Source: Gonapodya sp. JEL0774
Taxonomy: Eukaryota; Monoblepharomycota; Monoblepharidomycetes; Monoblepharidales; Gonapodyaceae
Reading direction: 5' to 3'
DNA: 64,000 nt
Assembly: GCA_027604505.1 (NCBI GenBank)
Contig: JADIIX010000096.1
Location: 20,443-84,442, forward strand
Part shown: positions 21,068 through 31,992 of the stretch, piece by piece
How positions within the stretch are numbered: position 1 is the first letter of the stretch
Layout of the letters: every line of letters begins with the position of its first letter
Program-made: the position numbers and the translations under genes
The notes under the pieces: generated by a model
The model's database searches: none
Told to the model about the DNA's origin: nothing
Seen by the model: only the letters and a program-made list of their open reading frames with translations

Positions 21068-23623
21068 ATGGCGACAACTGCCGTGCGGGGGTCGTTTGGG
21101 GCATCGTTGAGCCAAATGCTTGGCCTGGGAGATGGGCGCGGAAGCCGGGCACGGGGAACGGGAACAGCTCCAGCGGTGGCAGTGGAAGGTGACGAAGAAG
21201 CTGAGAAGAAGAAGGCAAAAGGGACAGGGTCTGCGTTCTCCCGATTGTACACTTCCGTTGGTGGTCGCCTGAGTTTGGACCGGGACCGAGGAAGCGAAAA
21301 ATCCGTCGAGCGGGGACGCTTTAGTATGGACCGAGGGCGGGAACGCGAGAAAAGCAGTAAGAGGGAGAAGGCGGTGGATCGAGAAAAGTCAGCCACGCTG
21401 GGGACTTCAGCGACCTCGGTTTCAGCCATTGCTAGTGGACAGTCAGTGGCCACCTACAAGACCACCAAATCCTCTCATTCAGTCAGCTCTTTCAACTCAC
21501 TGAGCTCATTAAACTCGTCCAGCTCTGTGGAAAACCCGCCTTCGCGCACCTCAATCTCCTTCACACGCGCTCATCGCCAGGTCACCTTGCGCCTGCCCGA
21601 CCAACCGTCCCCTCTCCAACCTCTGCAACCGCAAAGACTACATCAGTCACTGCACCAGCAAAAGACTCCTTCGAACCCGCCGGCCCGTGCACCCATGCCG
21701 TCCATCTTGCAAAACCCCGCTGCACTCTCCTCGGCCAACACTTACCCTCGTGGCATTCACGACTCGGATGACAGACTCGCGGACAATGCATTGCCACAAG
21801 TTACTCTACCCCACGTTCCTGCAACATATCCTCGAGTCTTACCGGACGTGCCAGAAATCACAGTTACCCCTGCTGCCGAAACGGATCCAGAAAGCACTCC
21901 AACCGCATCCCCTAAAGCCGACTTCTTCCAATTTAGAAGCCTGCCGCGTTCCAACACCACCACCAAACCATCTAGTCCTCCGAAGACGTCGGATGCTCCG
22001 ATCCGAACCTGTCCCCCCAGTCTCCCTCCTGCATCTTCTGCGTCTTTGGGATCCAGACTCACTTCGTCCCTTCCGGAGCAGGGCCCGTCCCGCCGCCCAA
22101 CAGGTGGCCTCGATCCCCGCCCTGCATTCAACCCACCAGAACCAAGATCATTTTCTTCGTGGGCCGCCAATGCATCCTCTCCTTCTCATTCTCCAGACTC
22201 AGGCTGGCCTCGTCATCCGTGGACATCCACACCACGGTCTCAGTCCCTCCGGGTATACCCCTCTCACCACCACCTGCCCTCACCGGAGCCCGAGCTTATT
22301 GACCTCATCTCTCTACAAAAACGATCTTTTGGTCGAGGTGGACCTCATGGTGGCGCATCTGCGGTCTTGGTTTCCGTTCCCCAGACTGGGAGCAGCCCAC
22401 TTCCTCTTCCTCCACCTCCCTCCACCTCCGATGTCGCGAAGCCAATCGTACTGCCTGAAAACACTAGTACTGTATCACCTCCCGTCGTCCGCGCTGCAAC
22501 TTGGACGCCATCAACCACCTCGGTGACACGGAAACCTGTCGCTGCATCCCCCAACCCTCCTGTCCCGTCCATTGCAACAGATGACCAAGGTGACGCCGAG
22601 ACTTGGGTTGTCGATGCTTCGGTTCCATCTCTCCTTGCCGAACAATCTCTCCCAGAGTCTTCTCCATCATCAGCTTCATCCACCTCGCTCCTACCAGCCG
22701 CCGTCCCCGTCACAGATCCGAAAAATTCGGCCACGACCGCCGCTCCTGCTACAGATCCGACAACGCCGGCAACTGCCACCATTCCTCTTTCCCAAATTAC
22801 CAGCCCGGCTGCCTTGCTCTCGTTGCTTGCGCATACGAGCATCTTCCTTCCCGACTCTCGTGATCCCATTCTAGACCGCCTGGCCGAAATAGCGGTGCAA
22901 GCAAAGCTCAAGGCTGCCGAGGCAACGGCGGCTGCACAGCAGCAAACAACCCAGGGAGCTCCCTCACCCTCATCGCCGCAGCTACGCCCAACCTCGGCCT
23001 CGACTCGCAGCGTGTCTACAACACCTCCTCCAACTCCGCCATATTCATCGGCATCACCTATATCGCCCACCTCAGCAGCAGCACAATACAGAGCAATCAT
23101 GCGGGTGTTGTGGAACGCGAGGCGCATGTCGAAGTTCCGCAGGTCCGAGTGGGACTCGTTGATGGCGAAGATTGAGGAGGCAGGCCCTGAAGGTGTCAAG
23201 GACGAGGATGATGATGAGTCAGACAGTACGGATAGTGAGACGACTGCGCCTGTAGACGGGAAGGGAGAGGGCGAGACCGATGGGGAGAGAGAAGGAACGG
23301 GGAGGGCGAGATCGAGCAGTGGCACTCTCGGGGCTGGTTCGTCACTTGTACCGGTGCCGGGGACGGGACAGAAGCAGCAGCAGGTAGCTTCGTCCCCACC
23401 AAGGTCGTCAAGGTCTTGGACGAGATCTAGGTCGTGGTCGAGAACGAGAGGGGTGGATGCAAGTGCCGGTGATAACGGTACGGATGCTTCGGAGGAGAGG
23501 ACAGGTGTGAGTGGAGGTGGAGTGGCGGCTGCTGCTTGGGCGGGCGTGAAAAGAATGGGAAGTGGAGGATATTTGGCAGGAATCATGGGGAAGAAGAAAG
23601 ACCGAAGTGTGAATGACGTATGA
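21068..23623 (+). CDS. long disordered Ser/Pro-rich protein, function unknown
   Basis: A single uninterrupted frame of about 851 residues. Residues 1-140 are basic and include RLSLDRDRGSEKSVERGRF-type Arg/Asp/Ser repeats. The middle is Pro/Ser/Thr-rich. A more ordered part is near residues 575-720: ALLSLLAHTSIFLPDSRDPI, ILDRLAEIAVQAKLKAAEAT, then YRAIMRVLWNARRMSKFRRS and EWDSLMAKIEEAG. An acidic run and an Arg/Ser-rich stretch follow. No catalytic motif is visible. Length and codon-like composition favour a real gene; an upstream exon cannot be excluded. Confidence 0.65.
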   Translation: MATTAVRGSFGASLSQMLGLGDGRGSRARGTGTAPAVAVEGDEEAEKKKAKGTGSAFSRLYTSVGGRLSLDRDRGSEKSVERGRFSMDRGREREKSSKREKAVDREKSATLGTSATSVSAIASGQSVATYKTTKSSHSVSSFNSLSSLNSSSSVENPPSRTSISFTRAHRQVTLRLPDQPSPLQPLQPQRLHQSLHQQKTPSNPPARAPMPSILQNPAALSSANTYPRGIHDSDDRLADNALPQVTLPHVPATYPRVLPDVPEITVTPAAETDPESTPTASPKADFFQFRSLPRSNTTTKPSSPPKTSDAPIRTCPPSLPPASSASLGSRLTSSLPEQGPSRRPTGGLDPRPAFNPPEPRSFSSWAANASSPSHSPDSGWPRHPWTSTPRSQSLRVYPSHHHLPSPEPELIDLISLQKRSFGRGGPHGGASAVLVSVPQTGSSPLPLPPPPSTSDVAKPIVLPENTSTVSPPVVRAATWTPSTTSVTRKPVAASPNPPVPSIATDDQGDAETWVVDASVPSLLAEQSLPESSPSSASSTSLLPAAVPVTDPKNSATTAAPATDPTTPATATIPLSQITSPAALLSLLAHTSIFLPDSRDPILDRLAEIAVQAKLKAAEATAAAQQQTTQGAPSPSSPQLRPTSASTRSVSTTPPPTPPYSSASPISPTSAAAQYRAIMRVLWNARRMSKFRRSEWDSLMAKIEEAGPEGVKDEDDDESDSTDSETTAPVDGKGEGETDGEREGTGRARSSSGTLGAGSSLVPVPGTGQKQQQVASSPPRSSRSWTRSRSWSRTRGVDASAGDNGTDASEERTGVSGGGVAAAAWAGVKRMGSGGYLAGIMGKKKDRSVNDV

Positions 23624-23921
23624 CATGTGTCACGTGACGTGACTGAAAATTTTAGGTGGACTTGTTGGACCTTTAATGTGATCAGATGGGCGGTTGATGC
23701 GAGCAGCACGGAGCCAAAGTTTTGTACTCCTCACAGCGAGTGGACTTTATGGCGCGAAACTGATTCGTTTGTTTTATTCTGTTGTGTATGGGGTTATATG
23801 TAATACAATCACGTTGTTGTTTTGCTAGTAAATAGATTCGCAAGCCGACCTCATCCGATGACGTTCCTTTGCGTGGTCACCTCCCAGCACGACATGCAGG
23901 ATCCACTGCTGGTAAAACATC

Positions 23922-25603
23922 TCACGCCTCCACTTTTTCATTCTTCATGATCCAATCTACTTCTTCCGCGATGGAACGGAAGAAATCCAAGGGAGTGCGT
24001 GTTGGTCTCCAGCCGATTTGCCGTCCGCGGTGGGCACGAGAACGGGCTACTCGGTGGATAAGAGTCAGCGATCAAGACAGAATGTCATCAACATGCAGGT
24101 GCGATGAGGAGATTCCGCAGAAGTGCCCGAAGGGAGCGTTGAAGACGCAAAGTCCTGAACATGATGGAGCGCCAAAGTATCAGTTCACTATCTCACTTAC
24201 AATTTGACCCAAACGCCTTCTTTCTCCTCTCGAGTTTGAAAGATTTTACCACGTCTGCATCCGCCAAGGTGCTGGTGGTGGAATCCCGGATGGCTCCTTT
24301 CGAGAAAAGAACCTTCGCGATCTCGGTAGCCGCCTCTCCCCATGAATGCTCGCCAGTTTCGGCAAAGTAATACTGATCGAACAAGTGTCGCGTGGCAGGG
24401 AGAGGGTGAGTTAAGGCGTGTTGGAAGATAAGAATATATAGGGTAGCAAGGTCTGTGATGTGCACGTTGGACCAGCTGGAATATGGGGTAGTTAGTACGG
24501 GTCACCACGAGCAAGGTTCCAGAAATGGAATTCAGTCAGAACACCACCACAATAACCACACGACAACATCACCACCTGACATACCGAGCTAACCCTTTGC
24601 CCACGTAGTGAACACGACCAAGACGGAGTGCGGCACGGATGAGGGTGGGGATTTGAATCGAGATGGTGTTGAAAGGGCCTGCAAAAAGTTGCGGCAAAGA
24701 CAGGAGTCTAAATATATAAATAGAGAGAGAGAGAACAAATAATATAAGTCCATACCATTACCGATGCCATCTGGTTGAATGAACAGAGGTCATAAATCTT
24801 CACGTTATTCAACGACCCCTTTCCCCGCTAAAATGCTCACATATAGTCGGGGGTAGCACAATATACGCGTCCACATTTCCGCTCGCACCAGCCTCTCTTA
24901 TTATCAAATCTACGTCCCTGTGCGGCTGGCTGTCCGCAAGCGAGTCGATCAAACGGATGTCGAGGTCCGAATAGACAGTTGGGCTCTCAAAGTCACCGAT
25001 GGCTGAATCGGCCAAGACGCCGGTACCAGAGGTCTAACGTAGTTTGGTTGATGGCGCGGTGTCAAAAGGTGGAAGTACGATGTCGGGGCCGGATGCTTGA
25101 AAAACTCTACGCACGTGGATTAAAATACCATTCCTCCCAGTCTTCTTCTTTCGTTCAACAAGACCTTCGATGATTGCCTTGGCGGCCACTAAATGGTCCG
25201 CATGCGCAGTGTGGATGACCACTAAACACGCCTCACCCCAAACGACATGAAAAGATGATACGAATTACGTAACAACACAAACCCGCACTCAAGTAGTGGA
25301 AGAAATCTACCGTCAGAATCCTCCGCCTCTCTCTTCAAGATCTCAATGTCATCGAGTGAACCGATGACAGGCCTCGTACCCAATTCTTTCAGCTTTGTCG
25401 AACGCTCCTCGCCACGAACGAGAGTAGATATATGGTATCTGGAGGCAGCCTCAGGGAGTGCGAGAAGCGAAACGAGTACTTCACCGCCAATGTAACCTGT
25501 AAATATCGACGGACTGCTGTCGCCTTTTGGACGGATATCAGATTCGTCGCCCAGAGATGAACGCACCTGTGGCACCAGTAAGAAAAATTTTTACTTGAGT
25601 CAT
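23922..25603 (-). CDS. NAD(P)-binding extended-SDR/NmrA-like protein, paralogue A
   Basis: Exons 25603-25567, 25496-25311, 25221-25115, 25033-24841, 24770-24756, 24678-24585, 24475-24201 and 24046-23922 give 343 residues. The Rossmann start is TQVKIFLTGATGYIGGEVLV. It continues with VVIHTAHADHLVAAKAIIEG, ILIHTSGTGVL, GPFNTISIQIPTLIRAAL and FDQYYFAETGEHSWGEAA, ending in IGWRPTRTPLDFF. This fits fungal epimerase-like or NmrA-like reductases that use NAD(P)H; the substrate is unknown. Exon 5 is only 15 nt and restores the frame to read PTIYGIGNGPFN. An AG microsatellite lies in the next intron, near 24721-24735. A close paralogue lies directly upstream on the same strand. Confidence 0.85.
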
Positions 25604-26082
25604 GGCCTGCGGCAAGTGGCGACGGTTTTCAATGCGTTATAAGCAGTTTTCAATGCGGAGCAGTTTTCGGCTTCTTTCACTGCCGAAACTGATTTGGAAC
25701 ACTCATCAGAAGTATGCGAATGATGCCATAATACGCTTTGCACCATGTTAGCTTTTAATATCGGACTCAAGACACCTATCCTCCTTATAAATTGGTTTCC
25801 ATGAGCTTGCCGTTTTGTAATTGACGACGCCAGGATTGGAAAGTCCGAGCAGTTTGCGCCGAAAACGAGCTAGAAGATGGTAAAATAAAGATCGCAACTA
25901 CGCAATGCAGATGAATCATGCGACTTCGTGTGCTATGCCGTGCCATCCAACAAGAACGCGTATGTGCAAGTCAATGAGTTCATCTACGTGCATACAATGT
26001 AATCATAAGGGCTGTCCAAATCTCTGCAATTATCGTCGACCAGCCGGACCGCACAGAAATTACTCCTATATCGATTCTTGTC
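25604..26082. other. spacer between the tandem SDR paralogues
   Basis: These 479 bp hold the 3' flank of paralogue B and the promoter of paralogue A. No ORF of note was seen. The 5' part near 25640-25670 repeats short phrases (gttttcaatgcg / gcagttttcaatgcgg). Confidence 0.3.
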
Positions 26083-28238
26083 TCAGTGCAGTTTCGAAAC
26101 CGACCCCACTTTCTCGTTCTTCAATATCCAGTCCACTTCGTCCGCAATGCAACGGAAGAAATCCTGCGGGGTGTGCGTCGGTGTCCAGCCAAGTTGTCGG
26201 GCTCGGTCGGCGCGGGAGCGGGCTGGATCAGGTACAGGGGTAGAGGATAGGACGGCAACAGGGGAGGCGCGGGGGGGGTGGGTGTGGGCGGGACCCGGTG
26301 TGGGAAAGTTCCAATCCAAACCAGCGTGCAAGCGCATGTGTCGCGGCGTCGTGAAATTTGATGTGAATACCAGCCCCAGCGACAATGACAAGGAACGATG
26401 AGTCCCCCACAACTACCCACAATTCGAGCCCAACAACTCCCTATTCCTCTGATTCCCCACATACTCCACCACATCCTCGTCCTTCAAGGTCCCAACGGTC
26501 CCGTCCTTTATGGCCCCCCGAGCAACCAACGCCTTTCCAATCGCGACCGCCGCCTCACCCCACGAATGTTCTCCCGACTCGGCAAAGTAGTACTGGTCGA
26601 AGACGTGCCGGGTGTTGGGTAACGGGTGCGTAAGGGAGTGTTGGAGAAGGTGGATGTAGAGGGACGCGAGGTCCGCGACGTGCACGTCCGACCAGCTGCG
26701 ATTGGAGAGAGTACATGGATCACGGAAACCAGTGAATCAGCATGTAGTATCACCATTGACAACCTCCAGACCAAAAAAACACAATTTGTGGAGCCGTCGC
26801 GGACCCCGTCCCTGCACGATCCCCTGTATCATTCAACTCACAGGGACAGCCCCTTCCCCATATGATACACCTTGCCAGTTCTCCACGCCGCGCGGATAAG
26901 TGTGGGTATTTGGATCGATATCGGGTGGAAGGGACCTTGGGAGAGGAGGGTCGGCGATGGGAGACGTGAGTGCGAGCGTTTGTTTTACTGATGTCCGCAT
27001 TAGGGCCACATGCAAAAGGGACTACTCACTGCTGCCGATGCCGTCTGGGAGTGTTGGGATCAAAAAAAACGGACCCAATGGTGAGGTGGTCGTGAACAGG
27101 CCGCGCTCACACCACAACGGAAACGCCACACCGCCCAAAGAGCGAGCTCTACGTCCACTCCTCGCGACCACCACACAAAAACACCCACGCACAAACTCAA
27201 TTACATACATATCGTCGGCGGCATGACCAAATACACGTCCACGTCCCCGCTCGCGCCAGCCTCTCGCACGACCAGATCCACGTCTCGATGAGGTTGGGTA
27301 TCGGCGAGGGCGTCGATGAGCTGGACATCGAGATCCGAGTAGATCGTGGGGGACACGTAGTCGCCCACAGAGAGATCAGTGAGCACGCCGGTGCCGGAGG
27401 TCTGAAGGGGGGAGCGGGGAGAGGTCGGGTTGGGAGGGTGATAACGGCGAGTGCACAAAGACAAGTGGCAGAGGTGGGTGTTTGTGATTGTAAAGGACAC
27501 GACGCAGTGGGGGTGAGGAGGGAGATGAGCATGTCAAAGACGACGCACGTGAATCAAGATTCCATTGGTGCCGGTCTTGCGTTTGCGTTCGGTAAGGCCC
27601 GCGATGATGGCCTGTGCGGAGGACATGTGGTCCGCGTGCGCCGTGTGGATTACGACTGGAGACGAAGTTAGTGTGGGTGTGAGGATGGGCACAAATATGG
27701 GCTAGGTCATCAACATCGGACAGGGCAAAACAAATGTCGATACTGGTAGACAAGAATGCTACAATAAGCATGGCTTGTCACTAGTAACCCATGAGCAACT
27801 TTGATTCTGGTATTCGTCCCTCAGTGGAACTCCGTTGCGCACACTGCCCCCATTCAGAAATGCAAAAGATAACAGGCTGCTCCCGTCTCACCATCAGCAT
27901 CCTCGGCTTCTTTTTTCAAAACATCCACGTCGTCGAGGGACGCGATGACGGGCCTGGTACCCATCTCCTTGAGCTTCGCAGCACGATCTTGGCCGCGAAC
28001 GAGGGTGGATACGTGGTATCTGGAGGACGCCTCTGGGAGTGCAAGGAGGGAGACGAGGACTTCGCCTCCAATGTAGCCTATTTGGTGGAAAGTGGAAGCC
28101 AAGGTGATGGGCAAGGAATGGACAATTGTTGAGCGGGGACACGTCAGCGATAAGAATCGACAGACGCCGGGGGAGTTGAGAGGAAGCGGGATCGAATTCA
28201 CCTGTTGCTCCGGTAAGAAAGATTTTCACCTGGGACAT
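26083..28238 (-). CDS. NAD(P)-binding extended-SDR/NmrA-like protein, paralogue B
   Basis: Exons 28238-28202, 28077-27892, 27655-27549, 27401-27209, 27043-27029, 26935-26842, 26695-26421 and 26222-26083 give 348 residues. The first seven exon lengths are the same as in the neighbouring paralogue (37, 186, 107, 193, 15, 94, 275 nt). Motifs are SQVKIFLTGATGYIGGEVLV, GILIHTSGTGVL, PTIYGIGSSPFHPISIQIP and FDQYYFAESGEHSWGEAAVA, ending LGWTPTHTPQDFFRCIADEV. Introns here are longer and more GC-rich than in paralogue A. This is a tandem duplicate with a probably related substrate. Confidence 0.85.
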
Positions 28239-30162
28239 TGATGATGATGGATTGATGTTGGAAGGTGTGTATTAGGTTGAAGGTTGCCGGCATCCCAGCC
28301 GGGCTGTGGCGGCGATCGCCACCAGACAATGCCCTCGGAGCATTTGCCGCCATTTCAGATATTACAATAAGTTTTCAAACATGTAATTTGTTTTCAGACA
28401 CTCGTATTCATGTCGGAGACATGTCGTGCCTAGCTATGCCATGCAAATCCCTCGAACCGGCCCGGCAAGGCTCACGTACACCACACGTTGTGTGACATCC
28501 CAGGTATTCAATACTGATGATTGACGGTAGAGCCATTCTCGGTTTTACTCGAAAGTTTCAGTCTCCACTGACACGGTGTTGCAACGGTGTGCTGGATTGC
28601 TGATGAGCTAAGGAAGGCGAACGGGGGAACAGACGCAGAGGCTTCGGAGAGCGGAGAGAAGAAGAGATTGAGCTCATAAACGGCGTGGGAGCCGAGTGCT
28701 GGATTTGACCCCATTCAATTATGGCGTTCCGTGTTTTACTTTTGAATTCTGAGCTTCTGCCTTCACCTGGGCCAGAAATGAATGTTTTCATCGAAATCCA
28801 CCACTTGCAAGAGTATTCAGATGTTTTTACATAGCTTCTTATATTTGCAAGGTGTAGCATGGTGCGATCTAGGTCCGCCGTCAACTGTTATTAGTGAACT
28901 TCATGGACAAGTCCACCATTTGCACCAAGAATCTTGTAGACTTTCTGTGAGCAAAGACAGATGTATTCGAGAGAGAGATATTATATGCGTACTCTCGGGT
29001 TTATAAATATGCTGAGTGGTGCTCCATCGTGAAAATCCCAGTGGTCGCGGGCCGGTTATCATCCGTCGAGAAATGCCAATCGCTCAAAAAGACATGCACA
29101 CATCTACAACTTCGCATGCTGCTGGGTAGAATAATCATGTATGCGTTTGACTCGTCGAACTGGTCCTCACGCTCGGGGTACGGATTCCAGCGAGCCCGAA
29201 ACAACCCGTAAGCACAGTTTGAAGCCCCCTTCGCGGGTTGCTTCGGGTCACAAAATCTCACGTACCACGCCTGCCATGGGAGATTACTCCAGTCCGAGGC
29301 ATCGCAAGCTACTCGGACTGTGGTTCTCGGGGGTCTTCATGGCCGAAAGATCCGGCACAGGCGTCAGGTATTGCTCGAGGTGACAAGGAGGTGGAGTTGC
29401 AAAACGGATATGGCATCACAGAGCACGCGCCAGAAGTGTCACAAGACATGCCGCCCAAATTTATCACCACTACTATACGATCTATCGGATTTGTGGACTT
29501 TAGAACCTAAGTTCAAATTTCTCGCTCTGGAAAGGGTCCGCAAAAATCACTGTTTCTCAAATGCAGCGCCGGACAACAGAGCTTGAAGTGATTCTGAGCA
29601 GAGACCCAACGAATTACAGCGCCAACAATAAACTGCGATTGAATATCGATTTTTTTTTTTTTTGATGTGCGACCTCTCCGTTCGACGTGGACCGTGCAAA
29701 CCTTTTCACGTATCAAGATCCTTGTCGATCTGCACGTTTCCAAGTTTTGGAGATCACCAAAGCACAAACTTGTCCCGTTACTGATGTCAATGCGCACCCC
29801 ACTTGTCTGTTGACCCACCGAATCACTCAGCGATCCGGCAAGTCTCTATGGCGGTGGTACCCGACGAATGCTTAGACGACTAATACCTGATCAATTCATT
29901 TATGGGCGGCGCATAAAGTGTAAACGGGTGGTAGTGTGAAATCTCGGGAAAATAAATGGTTTTACCCCTGGTCATAAATAGATTGGACACTCTGAGGTTC
30001 TGCCGAGAATTCCCACAAACTAAATTGAACCGAGTCGCTTATTAAGCATTCAATTCAACTTCAATTCAACTCCGATTCATCGCGATCTCACCGTGAATCG
30101 CGTCGCTCTTCTCGGCACGTTTGACTCCGCCCCCTGCCGGCACCCTCACTCATCTGGAACGC
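28239..30162. other. 1.9-kb intergenic region, no gene recognised
   Basis: Only short ORFs without recognisable domains were seen on either strand. A T homopolymer of about 13 nt lies near 29649-29661. AT-rich DNA with repeated aattcaactt phrases near 30045-30070 precedes the FYVE-like hydrolase start and is a plausible promoter. Confidence 0.3.
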
Positions 30163-31774
30163 ATGTCCTGCTCCTGCTGCAACAAATCATTCGGTTGGTT
30201 CTCCTCGGGTTACGTTTGTCCCAACCCGTCCCCATCCCCTTCTTCAAAGTCTGCCGCCGCAGACGCGCCGGATGGGTCCGAGTCCCAAGCTGGCTCGTCT
30301 CCGGGCTGCGGGAAACGCTTCTGCGCGAAATGCGCAAACTACGCGCTCGTCACCGAGCACGACGCGAAAATGGCTGAAAAGACTGAAGACTACGCCCACG
30401 CCCAAGTCACGACCTTGTGCAAGGAATGCTTCAAAAGAAACAGTCCGCTCGACTACACCTCTGCAGACGGCCCTGCGGCCGACGGAGTAGACGTCATCGA
30501 GCCCGTCTCGTCGGTGAACGGGTCGGCTCCCTCTGTACCCACCACCATATTCTGGGCACACGGCGGTGGCGGATGCAGACTCATGTTCAACTCCCACGCG
30601 CACTCGCTGGCATCCATGGGATACCGTTCCGTCCTCTTTGACTTCCCAGGCCACGGTCGTCTCATGGACGTGCCGCTCTCTATGGAATCCGTGGTAGAAA
30701 GGATCGTCAAGGTGGTGGCCACGTACGGGGACACTCGGGAAGGTGCCAGACACGTGTACGTGGGCGGCAGTTTGGGGGGTTATATTGGAATGGAGATGCT
30801 CGGTGAGTGCAGTCGAGGGTTACCGCGAGCTACCGTGCACGTGAGGGAGAGGGGGAGAGCCACGAGGACATGTACCCTTTCATACCGACAAGGAGAGTAA
30901 TCATCGTGCATGACGCGGGGAGAGATTCTTTTTTGCAAAGAAGCTACAGTGCAAATGAAGCAGTGTCAGATGGAAATGGGGTCCGGATGAAATTTCACAG
31001 GCTCTATCACAAGCGATCCCCTGTCACACCGCTCACCCTCACACTCCTCCTTCCCTCCTCCCTTCCTCACCTCCTCCCCTTCACACCTCTTCCCCTCCTC
31101 CCCCTCCTCCATTTCCGACGCAAGCCCTCAACCCCACCCTCTTCGACGCCGCCGTCATCTCCATGTGCGGCCAGAACGTCGGCCACGGCGCCGGTCTCGC
31201 CGCCCGCTGGGGCCTCTCCCTCCTCGCCCTCCTCTCCTCGTACCTCTCCTCCTCCACCATCCTCACCACCATGCGGTCCACATTTGCCGCCAACGGACAT
31301 ATGGACCACAAGCTCATGATGGACGCGGGCCTCCGCACGGGGTTTTACTTTGACCAGAACGTGAACCAGATCGAGATACTTAGGCAGACGGATTCCGCGG
31401 CGGCGTTGGCAAAGTATCCGAGGCCGGTTTTGTTTGTGAACGGGTCCAAGGATCACTCGGATTCGGAGAACAAGTGGCTCGAGGTTTCCAACACAGCCAA
31501 CGGGGGCAAATCGAAACTAGTGGTGTACAAGGGCGGGGTGAGTTCACGTGGAGCCGCACTTATGGGTGGCAAGGCGTTGTTCGAAGTTTAGAGAGAACAA
31601 GCCCACCGCATTGGGTTATGCCAGAGGATTCCCGTGACGGTGCCCACCCTCACCCACATACCTTCCGAACCTCTCACAAACCTGTAGGACCACGGATTCT
31701 CCCACGACAAGCGGTTCAAGGACGAGTTTACGACGGAAATCAAGACCTTTTTCGAGACCGCGGCAGTCTTGTGA
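30163..31774 (+). CDS. alpha/beta hydrolase with N-terminal FYVE-like zinc finger
   Basis: Exons 30163-30802, 31125-31537 and 31688-31774 give 379 residues. Residues 1-90 are cysteine-rich: SCSCCNKSFGWF, GYVC, CGKRFCAKCANYALV (the CGxxFCxxC core of FYVE-related fingers) and LCKECF. Residues from about 130 are an alpha/beta hydrolase: IFWAHGGGGCRLMF, YRSVLFDFPGHGRLMD, the nucleophile elbow VGGSLGGYIGMEML, the acid region VLFVNGSKDHSDSE and the histidine in DHGFSHDKRF. A Ser-Asp-His hydrolase is therefore likely. FYVE-type fingers often bind PI3P on endosomes, but the basic HHCR segment is missing here, so lipid binding is uncertain. The 322-nt intron 1 is long and carries a pyrimidine-rich tract at about 31020-31120. 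Confidence 0.8.
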
Positions 31775-31992
31775 TGACGGAGCGATGGCAGCTCTTCCCC
31801 TCCGCGGTTGAAATCAAAGGCCTCCAGTTCAGCCCCTGTGATAAATTTATTTATGCAGCTTAAAGAGGATAGTATTGTTTCCTGAATTACATTAATGCGA
31901 GCTCTCTCCCTGTCATGAACTGTCCACTGCTCTCCCAAATTAACCCCAACACCCACAACCCAACCTCTTCAGCAATAACCAACTTCACGTTT

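Noticed and set aside
22345-23709. A 454-codon open frame on the minus strand
   Set aside because: It lies entirely antisense to the longer plus-strand frame 21068-23623, and is explained by that gene's biased composition; its product has no recognisable motif.
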